From Roseiarcus sp049514155 (GTDB lineage Bacteria; Pseudomonadota; Alphaproteobacteria; Rhizobiales; Beijerinckiaceae), in assembly GCF_049514155.1 (NCBI RefSeq), contig NZ_JBEKVH010000008.1, forward strand, positions 1 through 48,322: a DNA stretch of 48,322 nucleotides. The letters run 5' to 3'. Each line of letters opens with the position of its first letter. Positions within the stretch are counted from its first letter, which is position 1. Under the pieces are notes generated by a model. The model made no database searches. It saw only the letters and a list, made by a program, of their open reading frames with translations, and had not been told where the DNA came from. Below, one piece after another: positions 1 through 9,167 of the stretch. Position numbers and translations under genes: made by a program.

Positions 1-777
1 GAAGACGGCGTTCACGCCTTCTACTCGCTCGGCGCCGCCGAGGCCGACCGCGCCAAGCTCGCCGCGGTGCGCAAGCGCGCGCAGCCGCGCCTCATCTGCA
101 TCGACGTCGCCAACGGCTACGCCGAGAAGTTCCTCGGCATCGTCAAGCAGGTGCGCGACGAAAACCCGCAATCGGTGATCATGGCCGGCAATGTCGTCAC
201 CGGCGATATGACGGAAGCGCTGATTCTCGCCGGCGCCGACATCGTCAAGATCGGCATCGGCCCCGGCTCGGTGTGCACGACGCGCCGGGTCACCGGCGTC
301 GGCTATCCGCAGCTCTCGGCGATCATCGAATGCGCCGACGCCGCTCACGGCCTCAAGGGTCAGGTCTGCGCCGACGGCGGCTGCACCGTTCCCGGCGACG
401 TCGCCAAGGCCTATGGCGCCGGCGCCGACTTCGTCATGCTCGGCGGCATGCTCGCCGGCCACGACGAATGCGACGGCGAAGTCCGTTACGAGATGCGCGA
501 CGGCGAGAAGGTCGCGGTCGGCATGCAGTTCTACGGCATGTCGTCGGAGACGGCGATGAAGCGCTATTCGGGCGGCGTCGCCGCCTACCGCGCTTCCGAG
601 GGCAAGACGGTCGAGACCCCCTATCGCGGCCCGGTCGACGCCACCATGGCCGAGATCATGGGCGGCGTGCGCTCGATGATGACCTATATCGGCGCCACCC
701 AGCTCAAGGAGGTTTCCAAGCGCACGACCTTCGTCCGGGTGACGGCGCAGACCAACGACGTGTTCGGCGGCTCTTAA
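1..777 (+). CDS. guaC: GMP reductase, 3' part (5' end lies outside the window)
   Basis: Converts GMP to IMP with NADPH, returning guanine nucleotides to the IMP pool in the cytoplasm. The reading frame is open from base 1, so the N-terminal part (about 90 residues by comparison with E. coli GuaC) lies upstream. What is visible matches the second half of the TIM barrel: CIDVANGY, AGNVVTG, the catalytic-loop motif GIGPGSVCTTR with the active cysteine, GVGYPQLSA, and the flap and C-terminal signatures FYGMSSETAMKR and KRTTFVRV. The loop and tail sequences favour GuaC over IMP dehydrogenase, and there is no room for a CBS insert in the visible part. Followed after 111 bases by rlmN on the same strand, with no clear terminator between them. 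Confidence 0.95.
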   Translation, partial: EDGVHAFYSLGAAEADRAKLAAVRKRAQPRLICIDVANGYAEKFLGIVKQVRDENPQSVIMAGNVVTGDMTEALILAGADIVKIGIGPGSVCTTRRVTGVGYPQLSAIIECADAAHGLKGQVCADGGCTVPGDVAKAYGAGADFVMLGGMLAGHDECDGEVRYEMRDGEKVAVGMQFYGMSSETAMKRYSGGVAAYRASEGKTVETPYRGPVDATMAEIMGGVRSMMTYIGATQLKEVSKRTTFVRVTAQTNDVFGGS

Positions 778-888
778 CCCTCGCCGCTAACCGTAGCTGC
801 GAATCCAGCGCTCAAAGGAGCGCCGGACCCGAGCTGCGCCGGTCCTCGGCCTTTTTCCCACCCCGACCCATGTGATAGAAGCCCCCTC

Positions 889-2085
889 ATGTCCCCGGCC
901 CTCGCCTCCCTGACGGCTGCGCCGCCGAGCCTCGCCGGCGCGACCCGCGCCGAGATCGCGCGCGCGCTCGCCGAAATCGGCGCGCCCGAGCGGGAGCTGC
1001 GCATGCGCGCCGGTCAGCTTTGGCACTGGATCTACCATCGCGGCGCGCGCGAGTTCTCGGCGATGCGCAACATCGCCCGGCCGGTGCTCGACGCGCTCGG
1101 CGAGCGCTACACGCTGGCGAGGCCCGAGATCGTCGCCGAGCAGGTCTCCGCCGACGGCACTCGCAAGTGGCTGTTGCGCATGGCGTCCGCCTATCCCGGC
1201 GACCGCGGGGCCGAGATCGAGGCCGTCTACATTCCCGAGACCGCCCGCGGCACCCTGTGCGTCTCGAGCCAGGTCGGCTGCACCCTCAACTGCACGTTCT
1301 GCCACACCGGCACCCAGGCCTGGGCGCGCAACCTCACGGCGGCGGAGATCGTCGGGCAAGTTCTGGTCGCGCGCGACCGGCTCGGCGACTTTCCCGGCGG
1401 GACGCCGCCGACCGACGGACTCGTGCCCTCCGGCGAAGGCGTGCGCGCGGTGTCGAACGTCGTTTTCATGGGCATGGGCGAGCCGCTCTACAATTTCGGC
1501 AACGTCCGCGAGGCGATCGCGATTCTGACCGACGGCGACGGCCTTTCGCTGTCCAAGCGGCGCGTCACCGTGTCGACCTCCGGTGTCGCGCCAGAATTGG
1601 CGCGGCTCGGCGCCGAATGCGGGACGATGCTCGCGGTGTCGCTGCACGCGACCAACGACGCGCTGCGCAACACGCTGGTGCCGCTCAACAAGAAGTACCC
1701 GATCAAGCAACTCCTGCAGGCCTGCCGCGACTATCCCGGCGCGTCCAACGCGCGACGCATCACCTTCGAATACGTGATGCTGAAGGGGGTCAACGACTCG
1801 CCGGCCGAGGCGAAGGCGCTGGTGCGGCTGCTCGCCGGCCTGCCGGCCAAGATCAACCTCATCCCCTTCAACCCTTGGCCGGGCAGCCCTTATGAATGTT
1901 CGGACTGGGAGGCGATCGAGCGCTTCTCCGACATCGTCTTCGCCGCCGGCTACGCCAGTCCGGTGCGCACCCCGCGCGGCCGCGACATCCTCGCCGCCTG
2001 CGGCCAGCTCAAGAGCCAGACCGAGCGGCTCAGGGCGCGCGCGCGGCTGATGCTGGAGGAGAACCTCGCGGTTGGCCTCGATTGA
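889..2085 (+). CDS. rlmN: 23S rRNA (adenine(2503)-C(2))-methyltransferase, radical SAM
   Basis: Dual-specificity radical-SAM enzyme that methylates C2 of A2503 in 23S rRNA and, in family members studied, A37 of some tRNAs. The 398-residue length is normal. The radical-SAM cluster motif is Cys131-x3-Cys135-x2-Cys138 in GCTLNCTFCHTG. The two mechanistic cysteines correspond to Cys124 (TLCVSSQVG) and Cys371 (DILAACGQL). MGMGEPLYNF, VSTSGVAPEL and SLHATND are further family signatures, and INLIPFNPWPG lies near the C-terminus. It starts at an ATG after a 111-base gap and ends 87 bases before hflK. Confidence 0.97.
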   Translation: MSPALASLTAAPPSLAGATRAEIARALAEIGAPERELRMRAGQLWHWIYHRGAREFSAMRNIARPVLDALGERYTLARPEIVAEQVSADGTRKWLLRMASAYPGDRGAEIEAVYIPETARGTLCVSSQVGCTLNCTFCHTGTQAWARNLTAAEIVGQVLVARDRLGDFPGGTPPTDGLVPSGEGVRAVSNVVFMGMGEPLYNFGNVREAIAILTDGDGLSLSKRRVTVSTSGVAPELARLGAECGTMLAVSLHATNDALRNTLVPLNKKYPIKQLLQACRDYPGASNARRITFEYVMLKGVNDSPAEAKALVRLLAGLPAKINLIPFNPWPGSPYECSDWEAIERFSDIVFAAGYASPVRTPRGRDILAACGQLKSQTERLRARARLMLEENLAVGLD

Positions 2086-2172
2086 CCCATCGCAAAGCGC
2101 GGCGCGCCGGAGCGCCCCCCCTGGCGGTCGGCGGCGCCCGCCGCCCGACCCAGCCGTCGTCAAGGACGCGCC

Positions 2173-3285
2173 ATGACTGATGCGCCTGCCGCAGGCGACG
2201 AGCCGACGCCGCAGCCCGAAGGCCTCGGCGCGCTGCTGCGCGAAGGCGTCCTCAACCTGGTGCGCGCGCCGCGGCTCGGCCGGCGCGGCGTCCGGCTGCT
2301 TGTCGCCATCGTCGTCATCGGCTGGGCCGCCACGTCGATCTACAGGGTTCAGCCCGACGAGCAGGGCGTGGTGCTGCGTTTCGGTCACTGGATCGACACC
2401 ACCCAGCCGGGTCTGCACGTCCACCTGCCGTTCCCGATCGACTCGGTCCTTTTCCCCAAGGTTACTCAGATCAACCAGGTTCAGCTCGGCAACCCGAGCG
2501 CGCCCGGCGACCCCGCGAGCGGACGCGAGCGGCAGATGCTGACCGGCGACGAGAACATCGTCGAGGCCGATTGCGCCGTGTTCTGGAAGATCCGCGACGC
2601 GGGCGAGTTCCTGTTCCGCGTCAACGCCCCCGAGGCCGCGGTGAAGATCGCCGCGGAGGGCGCGCTGCGCGACGTCATCAGCCATACGCCGATCCAGGCG
2701 GCGATGTCCGACAAGCGCCAACAGATCGCCGACGAGACCAAGACGCTGTTGCAGTCGCTGCTCGACTCCGAGCACGCCGGCATCGAGATCACCCAGGTCC
2801 AGCTGTTGCGCGTCGAACCGCCGCTGGCGGTGATCGACGCCTTCAACGACGTGCAGCGGGCCCGCGCCGACCAGGAGCGCTCGCGCAACGAGGCCGAAGC
2901 CTACGCCAACGACATCCTGCCGCGCGCCCGCGGCGACGCGGAGCGCATCCGCCAGGATGCGGAGGCTTACAAGACCCAGGTGGTCAACCTCGCTCAGGGC
3001 GACGCCAGCGCCTTTCTATCGGTCTACGCGAGCTACCAGAACGCCAAGGAGGTCACGGCCTGGCGCCTCTATCTCGACAGCGTCGACGAAGTGCTGCGCA
3101 AGGCGACCAAGGTCATTTTCGACACTTCGGGCAAGGGCGTCTCGAGCGTCGTGCCCTACATGCCGGTCACCGAGACGCGCGCCCGTCCCGCCGTCCCGCA
3201 GGGCTTGGCCCCGCCCGCGATCCTGCCGAGCGTTGCGCCGCCCGCAGGCGCGCAACCGACGCCGGCGCAGGGAGCCGTGCGATGA
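2173..3285 (+). CDS. hflK: HflK, SPFH-domain modulator of FtsH protease
   Basis: Inner-membrane SPFH/prohibitin-family protein that forms a large cage with HflC around the FtsH protease and limits its access to membrane substrates. The 370-residue protein has a short cytoplasmic N-terminus, one membrane segment at about residues 37-55 (LLVAIVVIGWAATSIY), then the SPFH domain with VQPDEQGVVLRFGHW, GLHVHLPFPID and the coiled-coil-prone region after about residue 230. The C-terminus is rich in Pro and Ala. Its stop overlaps the hflC start by four bases (ATGA), so the two are translationally coupled, as in most proteobacteria. Confidence 0.96.
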   Translation: MTDAPAAGDEPTPQPEGLGALLREGVLNLVRAPRLGRRGVRLLVAIVVIGWAATSIYRVQPDEQGVVLRFGHWIDTTQPGLHVHLPFPIDSVLFPKVTQINQVQLGNPSAPGDPASGRERQMLTGDENIVEADCAVFWKIRDAGEFLFRVNAPEAAVKIAAEGALRDVISHTPIQAAMSDKRQQIADETKTLLQSLLDSEHAGIEITQVQLLRVEPPLAVIDAFNDVQRARADQERSRNEAEAYANDILPRARGDAERIRQDAEAYKTQVVNLAQGDASAFLSVYASYQNAKEVTAWRLYLDSVDEVLRKATKVIFDTSGKGVSSVVPYMPVTETRARPAVPQGLAPPAILPSVAPPAGAQPTPAQGAVR

Positions 3286-4193
3286 AGACGCGCCTCCTTC
3301 TCGCGCTGGCGGCGATCGTCGCCGCCATCGTTTATCTCGTCGCCTCGTCGCTTTACGTCGTCGGCGAGGGCGAGCAGGCGCTGGTCGTCCGCCTCGGCGC
3401 GCCGGTCGGCGTGGTCGTCGAGCCCGGCCTGAAGGCCAAGGCGCCGTTCATCGACAGCGTCTATGTCTACGACACGCGACTGCAGCTGCTGGAGCCGCCG
3501 CCCGAGCAAGTGATCCTCGGCGACCAGAAGCGGCTCGAGGTGCAGCCTTACACCCGCTTCCGCATCGTTGAACCTTTGCGCTTCTATCAGGCGCTGCGCA
3601 CCCTCGATCAGGCGCGCGCTCAGCTGGCGCAGCTGGTGAGCTCGTCGGTGCGCCGCGAGCTCGGCCAGGTTTCGCTGCTGACGCTGCTGACGCCGCAGCG
3701 CAGCGACATCGTCGACCTGATCAAGAACGAGGTCGTGACCAAGGCGCGTCCGCTCGGCGTCGAAATCGACGAAGTGCGCTTCCATCGCGCCGACCTGCCG
3801 TTCGAAACCAGCCAGGCGATCTACGACCGCATGAAGTCGGAGCGGCAGCGCGAAGCCAAGGAGCTGCGCGCGCAAGGCGCCGAGTGGGCGCAGCAGATCG
3901 AGTCGCGCGCCGATCGCGACCGCACCGTCCTGCTCTCGGAGGCGCAGCGCGCCGCCACGATCAGCCGCGGCGAAGGCGACGCGGAGGCCAACCGCGCGCT
4001 CGCCGAGGCGTTCGACAAGGATCCGGGCTTCTATCAGTTCTATCGGGCGCTGAAGACCTACCGCAGCGCCCTCGCCGATTCGGGCCCGACGCTGGTGTTG
4101 TCTCCCGACGCCGATTTCATGCGGACTCTGGAGAGCGGGCCGAATCCGCCGCAAAGCCCGCCGACGCCGCCGGCGCCGCGGAGCGCGCCGTGA
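3282..4193 (+). CDS. hflC: HflC, SPFH-domain modulator of FtsH protease
   Basis: Partner of HflK in the membrane cage that regulates FtsH. This 303-residue protein has an N-terminal membrane anchor (about residues 5-25), then the SPFH core (YVVGEGEQALVVRLG, PGLKAKAPFIDSVYVYD). The signature region DEVRFHRADLPFETSQAIY and the basic ERQREAKELRAQG helix follow, typical of HflC. The start at 3282 is the ATG of the ATGA overlap with hflK. The C-terminus is Pro-rich. Many alphaproteobacteria carry a DegP-type protease gene next in the operon; here a TerC-family gene follows after 47 bases instead. Confidence 0.96.
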   Translation: MKTRLLLALAAIVAAIVYLVASSLYVVGEGEQALVVRLGAPVGVVVEPGLKAKAPFIDSVYVYDTRLQLLEPPPEQVILGDQKRLEVQPYTRFRIVEPLRFYQALRTLDQARAQLAQLVSSSVRRELGQVSLLTLLTPQRSDIVDLIKNEVVTKARPLGVEIDEVRFHRADLPFETSQAIYDRMKSERQREAKELRAQGAEWAQQIESRADRDRTVLLSEAQRAATISRGEGDAEANRALAEAFDKDPGFYQFYRALKTYRSALADSGPTLVLSPDADFMRTLESGPNPPQSPPTPPAPRSAP

Positions 4194-4240
4194 GCGTCGC
4201 GGCGCGCGCGGCGCTCGGCCCGGCGGCCGGGGCGTGAGGC

Positions 4241-5224
4241 ATGGACCTCTCGGCCGGAGCCGCCTGGCTCGCCATTCCTCTGCAAATCTTCGTCGTCGAC
4301 CTGCTGCTCGGCGCCGACAATGCGCTGCTGATCGCAGTCGCCTGCAGCGGCCTCAGCCCGCAGGACGCGCGTCGCGCGGCGACGGTCGGCGCCGGCGGGG
4401 CGATCGTCCTGCGCCTGCTTCTGGCGACCATCGCCGCTTCGCTGCTCGCCGTGCCGCTGGTCAAGCTGATCGGCGCCTGGGCGCTGATCGTCGTCGCCCT
4501 CAACGTTTCCGCCGACTCCCAGCGCGGCGCCCTGCCGACGCGTGAAGCTGGCGCGGCGCGCCGCGATCTGTGGGCGGCGGCGGCGGCGATCGTCGTCGCC
4601 GACGCGGCGATGAGCCTCGACAACGTCATCGCCCTGGCGGCGATCGCGCGCGGCAATTTCTGGCTGCTGGCCGCAGGCGTCGTCGTGTCGATCCCGGTGC
4701 TCGCCTATGGCGGCGTCGTTCTTTCGGCCGCGCTGCGCGCCGCGCCATGGCTGGTCAAGCTCAGCGCGGCGCTGCTCGGCTGGATCGCCGGCGACATGGC
4801 GGTCACCGACCCGCTGGTCGGCGGCTGGATCGCGGCCAACGCCCCAGCGCTTGCGGCGATCGCCCCGGCGCTCGGCGCCCTCTTCGTCTTCTTCGCCGAC
4901 CCGTCGGCGCGGCCCCCGACGCCGGCGCCGTCCGCCGCCGGCCGACCCGCGCCTGGCGCCTTGCCGGCGAAGCCCGCGCTCGCCGCTCCTCAGCCACCGC
5001 GCCCGCGGCCGAAGCTCGTCGCCGCCGAAGCGGCGTCGGCGACGCCGGCCGCGACCGCGCCGAAGCCGCCGCAGTCGGAACCGGCGGAACCCGAGGCGCG
5101 CGTCGAGCGCGGCCGCTTGGCGATGTCGCCCGAGGACCGTTTCGCCGTGATCGGCGTGCTGGTGCTCGCCTTGATCGCCGGCATCGTTCTGATGCTTGTT
5201 TCCTATCTCGACAGCGTCAACTGA
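4241..5224 (+). CDS. TerC/YjbE-family integral membrane protein, putative metal transport
   Basis: Resembles the YjbE branch of the TerC family, proposed metal-ion exporters; the substrate here is unknown. The family carries charged/polar membrane motifs, seen here as DLLLGADNALLIAVA near residues 20-34 and ADAAMSLDNVIALAAIA near residues 120-136. Hydrophobic stretches up to about residue 225 account for roughly seven membrane segments. It then has an unusual 75-residue Pro/Ala-rich, positively charged linker (about residues 226-300) before a final membrane helix (FAVIGVLVLALIAGIVLMLV). The usual YjbE protein is closer to 200-230 residues, so linker and last helix are an extension. Same strand as hflKC with a 47-base gap, perhaps co-transcribed. 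Confidence 0.82.
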   Translation: MDLSAGAAWLAIPLQIFVVDLLLGADNALLIAVACSGLSPQDARRAATVGAGGAIVLRLLLATIAASLLAVPLVKLIGAWALIVVALNVSADSQRGALPTREAGAARRDLWAAAAAIVVADAAMSLDNVIALAAIARGNFWLLAAGVVVSIPVLAYGGVVLSAALRAAPWLVKLSAALLGWIAGDMAVTDPLVGGWIAANAPALAAIAPALGALFVFFADPSARPPTPAPSAAGRPAPGALPAKPALAAPQPPRPRPKLVAAEAASATPAATAPKPPQSEPAEPEARVERGRLAMSPEDRFAVIGVLVLALIAGIVLMLVSYLDSVN

Positions 5225-5248
5225 CGCCGGCCCGCGGCGGAGGAGATC

Positions 5249-5725
5249 ATGCAGCCGAGCGCAGCGACGCCGACGCCGCCCGCGAAGATCGTTCCCCTCC
5301 TCGCCGCCGATCGCGCCGAATGGGCGCCGTTGTGGCGCGGCTATCTCGACTTCTATCGCGCCGCGGTCGACGCGACGACGACGGAGACCACGTTCGCCCG
5401 CTTGACCGGCGGGAGCGAGCCGATGGGCGGCTTCCTCGCCCGCGACGGCGACGGCGCGGCGATCGGCCTCGTCCACTGGATCGTCCATCGCTCGTGCTGG
5501 ACCGTCGGCGACTATTGCTATCTGCAGGACCTGTTCGTCGCCGCGGGCCGCCGCGGCGGCGGGGTCGGTCGCCTGCTGATCGACGCGGTCGCCGCCAAGG
5601 CGTGGGCGCTCGGCTGCTCGCGCGTGCACTGGCTCACCCACGAGACCAACCGCGACGCCATGCGGCTCTACGACAAAGTCGCTGAGCGTTCGGGCTTCAT
5701 CCAGTACCGGATCATGATCGGCTGA
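5249..5725 (+). CDS. GNAT-family N-acetyltransferase
   Basis: Predicted acetyl-CoA-dependent acetyltransferase of 158 residues; substrate unknown. The GNAT fold is supported by the beta4-alpha3 acetyl-CoA loop (CYLQDLFVAAGRRGGGVGRLLI, with the RRGGGVG pyrophosphate-binding stretch) and the C-terminal WLTHETNRDAMRLYDKVAERSGFI, where N and Y residues in the alpha4 region are typical. The ATG follows an excellent ribosome site (GGAGGAG about 4 bases upstream). It lies 24 bases after the TerC-family gene and probably ends this transcript, since the next gene is convergent with a 6-base gap. Confidence 0.87.
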   Translation: MQPSAATPTPPAKIVPLLAADRAEWAPLWRGYLDFYRAAVDATTTETTFARLTGGSEPMGGFLARDGDGAAIGLVHWIVHRSCWTVGDYCYLQDLFVAAGRRGGGVGRLLIDAVAAKAWALGCSRVHWLTHETNRDAMRLYDKVAERSGFIQYRIMIG

Positions 5726-5731
5726 GGCCGG

Positions 5732-8017
5732 TCAGCCGTTGGCGATCCGCCGATACGGCGCAGCGCCGCCGCGCTCGAGCTCGGCGAGCGCGAGAACCTC
5801 GTCAAGCCGCTTGGGCTGGCCGAACAGGAATCCCTGCGCCTCCGCGCAGCCGAGCTCCGCCACCGTCGCGAGCTGGGCGCGCGTTTCGACGCCCTCGGCG
5901 ATGGTCGTCATGCCGAAGCTCGAGGCGAGCTCGATGATTGCTCGCACCGTCGCGCGCGTCGCCTCGCGCCGCTCCAGCTTCTGCACGAACGAACGGTCGA
6001 TCTTGATGCTGTCGAACGGATATTGCTCGAGGCAGTTGAGGCTCGAATAGCCGGTGCCGAAGTCGTCGAGCGAGATGCGCACCCCCATTTCCTTGAGGCG
6101 GCGCAGCTGCGCGGCGATGCGCGGGCTGTCGTTGATGAGGAACGACTCGGTCACCTCGATCTCCAGCCGGTCGCTCGACACGCCGAAATGATCGAGGCAC
6201 TTGCGGACATGCGAGGCGAGGTCGAACGATTCGAGCTGCACCGGCGAACAATTGACCGCCACCCGAACGTCGACCGGCGTGCGCGCCATGTCGGCGCAGG
6301 CGCGCTCCAGCACCCACGCGCCGATCGGCACGATCAGCCCGGTCTCCTCGGCGACGGCGATGAATTCGGACGGCGGGATCATCGTCGATCCGAACCGCCA
6401 GCGCAGCAACGCCTCGTAGCCCACCGTCAGTTCGCTGCGCGTCTCCTTGATCGCCTGGTAGGCGAGATACAGCTCGTCGCGCTTGATCGCGTTGCGCAAG
6501 CCGCCCTCGATCATCACCTTGCGTTGAACCGCGTGATGCATGTCGGGGTGGAAGAAACGAACCGAGCCGCGCCCCTGCCCCTTGGCGGCGTAAAGCGCCA
6601 TGTCCGCCGCCTTCAGCAGCTCGCTGGTCGCGATCGCGTCGCGCGCGGCGAAAGCGACGCCGACGCTGGCGCCGACCGAGGCGTGGATCGAGCCGAGCTC
6701 GTAGGGCGCCGCCAGCTCGCGACAGATGCGCAGCGCCAGGACGCCCGCCTCGTCGCCGTAGCCGGCGACCAGCTGGACGACGGCGAATTCGTCGCCGCCG
6801 AGCCGGCCGACCAGGTCGTCTGGCCCGGCCAGGGCGCGCAGGCGATCGGCGACGACGCGCAGCAGGTCGTCGCCGATCGGATGGCCGTGGGTGTCGTTGA
6901 TGTATTTGAACCGGTCGAGGTCGATGACCAGCAGCGCCATCGCGCCTTCGCCGGAGGGAGAGGCGAAGGTCTGATCCAGACGCTCGCGGATCGCGGTGCG
7001 GTTGGCGAGCCCGGTCAGGGAATCGCGACGCGCCTGTTTGGAGATGCGCGCCTCGAACAGCGCTGCGCGCAGCGCCAGCGCGTAAGCCGTCGCCGCAATG
7101 AGCAGCGACAGGATCGCAGCGACGGTGACGCACAGCGCGCCCCAGCGCATGAGGCGCGGATCGCGGTCGAGATCGGGCGGCGTCGCGACGACGGCGAGCG
7201 GCGAATCGGCGATCGCCGCGACATAACCCGGCCGGTCGCCGCCGAGCGCTGCCGGCTCGCTCGCATCGGCGCCGCGCAGGGGTTCGCCGAGCGGCAGATT
7301 TTGGCCCACGAGGCCGCCGAGCGTTCCGGCGCCGGCGAGAACGTCGCCGGTCCGTTCGACCAGCGCGACGCCGCCGCGGCTCGCGTCGCGCTCGGCGGCT
7401 TCGGCGATCAGCGAAGCGGGGTCGACGACGGCGACGAGGACGCCGAGAACGCCGCCGTCGCGGTCGGCCAGGCGGCGCGCCAAAACGATGCGCCCAGACG
7501 AAACGATTACGGATCGGCCGGAGCGGTCGCCGCCCGAGCCGTCGACGAACGTCCGCCGTTCGCTCTCGGACGTTGCGGCGACCGCGCCGAGCGCAACGGC
7601 GCCGGACGCGTCGAAGACAGCGAAAGCGCCGCGCTCGCCAATGAGCGCCGAGCCCTGGTCGGCGAGCGACCGCCAGTCGACTGCCGCGCCGTCGCGCCCA
7701 GCGCGGTCGGCGAGGCGAACGAGCGCGCTGTCGATGTCGGCAAGCGAGCGGGTGGCCACGCGTCCGGCGATCTGAACCAGCTCGGCGGCGTCGCGCTCGC
7801 CCTCGTCGCCGAGCATGGCGCGCTCGTGCGCGAAGACGCCCCAGGCGACCATGCAGACGACGGCGATCCGCAGCGCGCCGAAGGCGATCGCCTGCTGGCG
7901 CAGCAGCCTCCGGATCCGCCCGGCGATCCGCGCGAGCCGATCAAACGCGGCTCCGCCGACGGCGGCGGCGGACGACGATCCCGAGGTCGCGCGCGGCGTC
8001 ATCCCTGGGACCGACAT
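5732..8017 (-). CDS. Membrane-bound GGDEF-EAL protein (c-di-GMP turnover) with periplasmic sensor
   Basis: A 761-residue cyclic-di-GMP enzyme with both synthase and phosphodiesterase domains. Two membrane segments (about residues 43-62 and 293-316) flank a periplasmic region of about 230 residues, likely a Cache-type sensor. The GGDEF domain follows, with DLDRFKYINDTHG and an intact GGDEF at about 407-411; the RxxD inhibitory site is absent (GPDD there). The EAL domain has EALLRW at about 535, then NCSPVQL, EVTES, LDDFGTGYSS, KIDRSF and AEGVET. All of these are usual catalytic residues, so phosphodiesterase activity is likely and cyclase activity possible. An in-frame start also exists at 8050, but AGGAG lies 5 bases before the ATG at 8017, so I chose that. 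Divergent from the SorC-type regulator with a 142-base gap. Confidence 0.92.
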   Translation of the reverse strand: MSVPGMTPRATSGSSSAAAVGGAAFDRLARIAGRIRRLLRQQAIAFGALRIAVVCMVAWGVFAHERAMLGDEGERDAAELVQIAGRVATRSLADIDSALVRLADRAGRDGAAVDWRSLADQGSALIGERGAFAVFDASGAVALGAVAATSESERRTFVDGSGGDRSGRSVIVSSGRIVLARRLADRDGGVLGVLVAVVDPASLIAEAAERDASRGGVALVERTGDVLAGAGTLGGLVGQNLPLGEPLRGADASEPAALGGDRPGYVAAIADSPLAVVATPPDLDRDPRLMRWGALCVTVAAILSLLIAATAYALALRAALFEARISKQARRDSLTGLANRTAIRERLDQTFASPSGEGAMALLVIDLDRFKYINDTHGHPIGDDLLRVVADRLRALAGPDDLVGRLGGDEFAVVQLVAGYGDEAGVLALRICRELAAPYELGSIHASVGASVGVAFAARDAIATSELLKAADMALYAAKGQGRGSVRFFHPDMHHAVQRKVMIEGGLRNAIKRDELYLAYQAIKETRSELTVGYEALLRWRFGSTMIPPSEFIAVAEETGLIVPIGAWVLERACADMARTPVDVRVAVNCSPVQLESFDLASHVRKCLDHFGVSSDRLEIEVTESFLINDSPRIAAQLRRLKEMGVRISLDDFGTGYSSLNCLEQYPFDSIKIDRSFVQKLERREATRATVRAIIELASSFGMTTIAEGVETRAQLATVAELGCAEAQGFLFGQPKRLDEVLALAELERGGAAPYRRIANG

Positions 8018-8159
8018 CGACACTCCTGGAGGATCGTGGTTGTTGCGCAAGTTAGAGGCGAGGAATTACCAATTCATCAAAGTCTTCCTGCGTCGGAAGC
8101 GCGCATTGCCCGCACATTCGGCGTTAAACTCCAGCGATTCGCAGCCGACCGAGACCGCC

Positions 8160-9167
8160 ATGACCCGCACGCCTCCTCAAGCCGACCCTGCCGCGCATCG
8201 GCAGCGCGCGCCGCTGCGCCGCGGCGAACGGCTGCGCCAGCGCGCGGCGTGGATGTATTACGTCGAGGAGATGACGCAGAGCGCGGTCGCCGAGGCGCTC
8301 GGGGTCGGCCGCGTCACGGTGGTGCGCATGCTGGCCGAGGCCCGTGCGCTTGGCGAAGTCAGGATCGCCCTGGCGCGCGGCGCTTCCGACCTCGCCGGCC
8401 TTGAAATCGCTCTCGCCAAAGCCCTCGGGGTCGGCGAGGCGATCATCGCGCCCTTGTCCGCCCCCGACGCCGACCCGACCGCGCCAATCGGCGCTGCGCT
8501 CGGCGCGGTCATTTCCGAGCTCGTCGCCGACGACATGAAAATCGGCCTCGGCTGGGGCCTGACGCTGCGCCGGGCGCTCGACCACCTGAGCGAACGCGCG
8601 GCGAAGGCGGTGACGGTGGTGTCGCTGGTCGGCGGCGTCACCCACGTCGGCTCGATCAATCCGGCTGAATTCGCGTGGGAGTTCGCGCGCGCCTACAACG
8701 CCGACTGCTACCTGATCCCGGCGCCGGCCCTGGTCGACAGCGCCGAGACGCGACAGGCCTTGATCGAACGCTGCGGCCTCGCCGAAGTCTATGAATTCGC
8801 CCGCCGCCTCGACGCGATCGTGTTCGGCGTCGGCGCGCTCGACGCCAACTCGACCGTCGTCCGCTTCGGCCTCATCGGCGAGGCCGAGCGCCGTCGCCTG
8901 CGCGAATATGGCGCGGTCGGCGAGGCGCTCTGCTACGTCTATTCGGCCGAAGGACGGTTGATCGACCACCCGATCAACGCGCGCGTGATGTCGGCGCCGC
9001 TGGAGGCGGTGGTCGCCGCGCCGATCCGGGTCATGGCGGCGGGCGGCGCCGCCAAGATCGAAGCGTTGCGCGGCGCCGCGCGGCTGCTGAGGCCGACGAC
9101 GCTGGTGACCGACGAAACGACCGCGCGGACGCTGCTCGCCGTCGACCCGGGCGCGAAGGCGCGCTAA
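8160..9167 (+). CDS. SorC/DeoR-type transcriptional regulator with sugar-binding domain
   Basis: A 335-residue regulator of the SorC family. The N-terminal helix-turn-helix spans about residues 25-65 (RAAWMYYVEEMTQSAVAEAL followed by GVGRVTVVRMLAEAR). The rest is the phosphosugar/sugar-binding effector domain, with signatures GLGWGLTLRRAL, VSLVGGVTH and the C-terminal VMAAGGAAKIEALRGA. In rhizobia, relatives such as EryD control polyol use, but no polyol transport or catabolic gene lies next to it here, so the effector is unknown. The frame stays open upstream to 7815; the ATG at 8160 gives the family length and leaves a 142-base divergent promoter region with the GGDEF-EAL gene. Its stop overlaps the stop of the convergent E2-like gene by four bases. 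Confidence 0.88.
   Translation: MTRTPPQADPAAHRQRAPLRRGERLRQRAAWMYYVEEMTQSAVAEALGVGRVTVVRMLAEARALGEVRIALARGASDLAGLEIALAKALGVGEAIIAPLSAPDADPTAPIGAALGAVISELVADDMKIGLGWGLTLRRALDHLSERAAKAVTVVSLVGGVTHVGSINPAEFAWEFARAYNADCYLIPAPALVDSAETRQALIERCGLAEVYEFARRLDAIVFGVGALDANSTVVRFGLIGEAERRRLREYGAVGEALCYVYSAEGRLIDHPINARVMSAPLEAVVAAPIRVMAAGGAAKIEALRGAARLLRPTTLVTDETTARTLLAVDPGAKAR

Noticed and set aside
8043..8050. TTGCGCAA palindrome between the GGDEF-EAL and SorC genes as a SorC operator
   Set aside because: Only eight bases, no second copy noticed nearby, and too likely by chance in this composition.
6023..8404. Open frame of 793 codons on the + strand antisense to the GGDEF-EAL gene
   Set aside because: Arg/Ala/Asp-rich with no recognisable domain; it also runs into the SorC gene in another frame.
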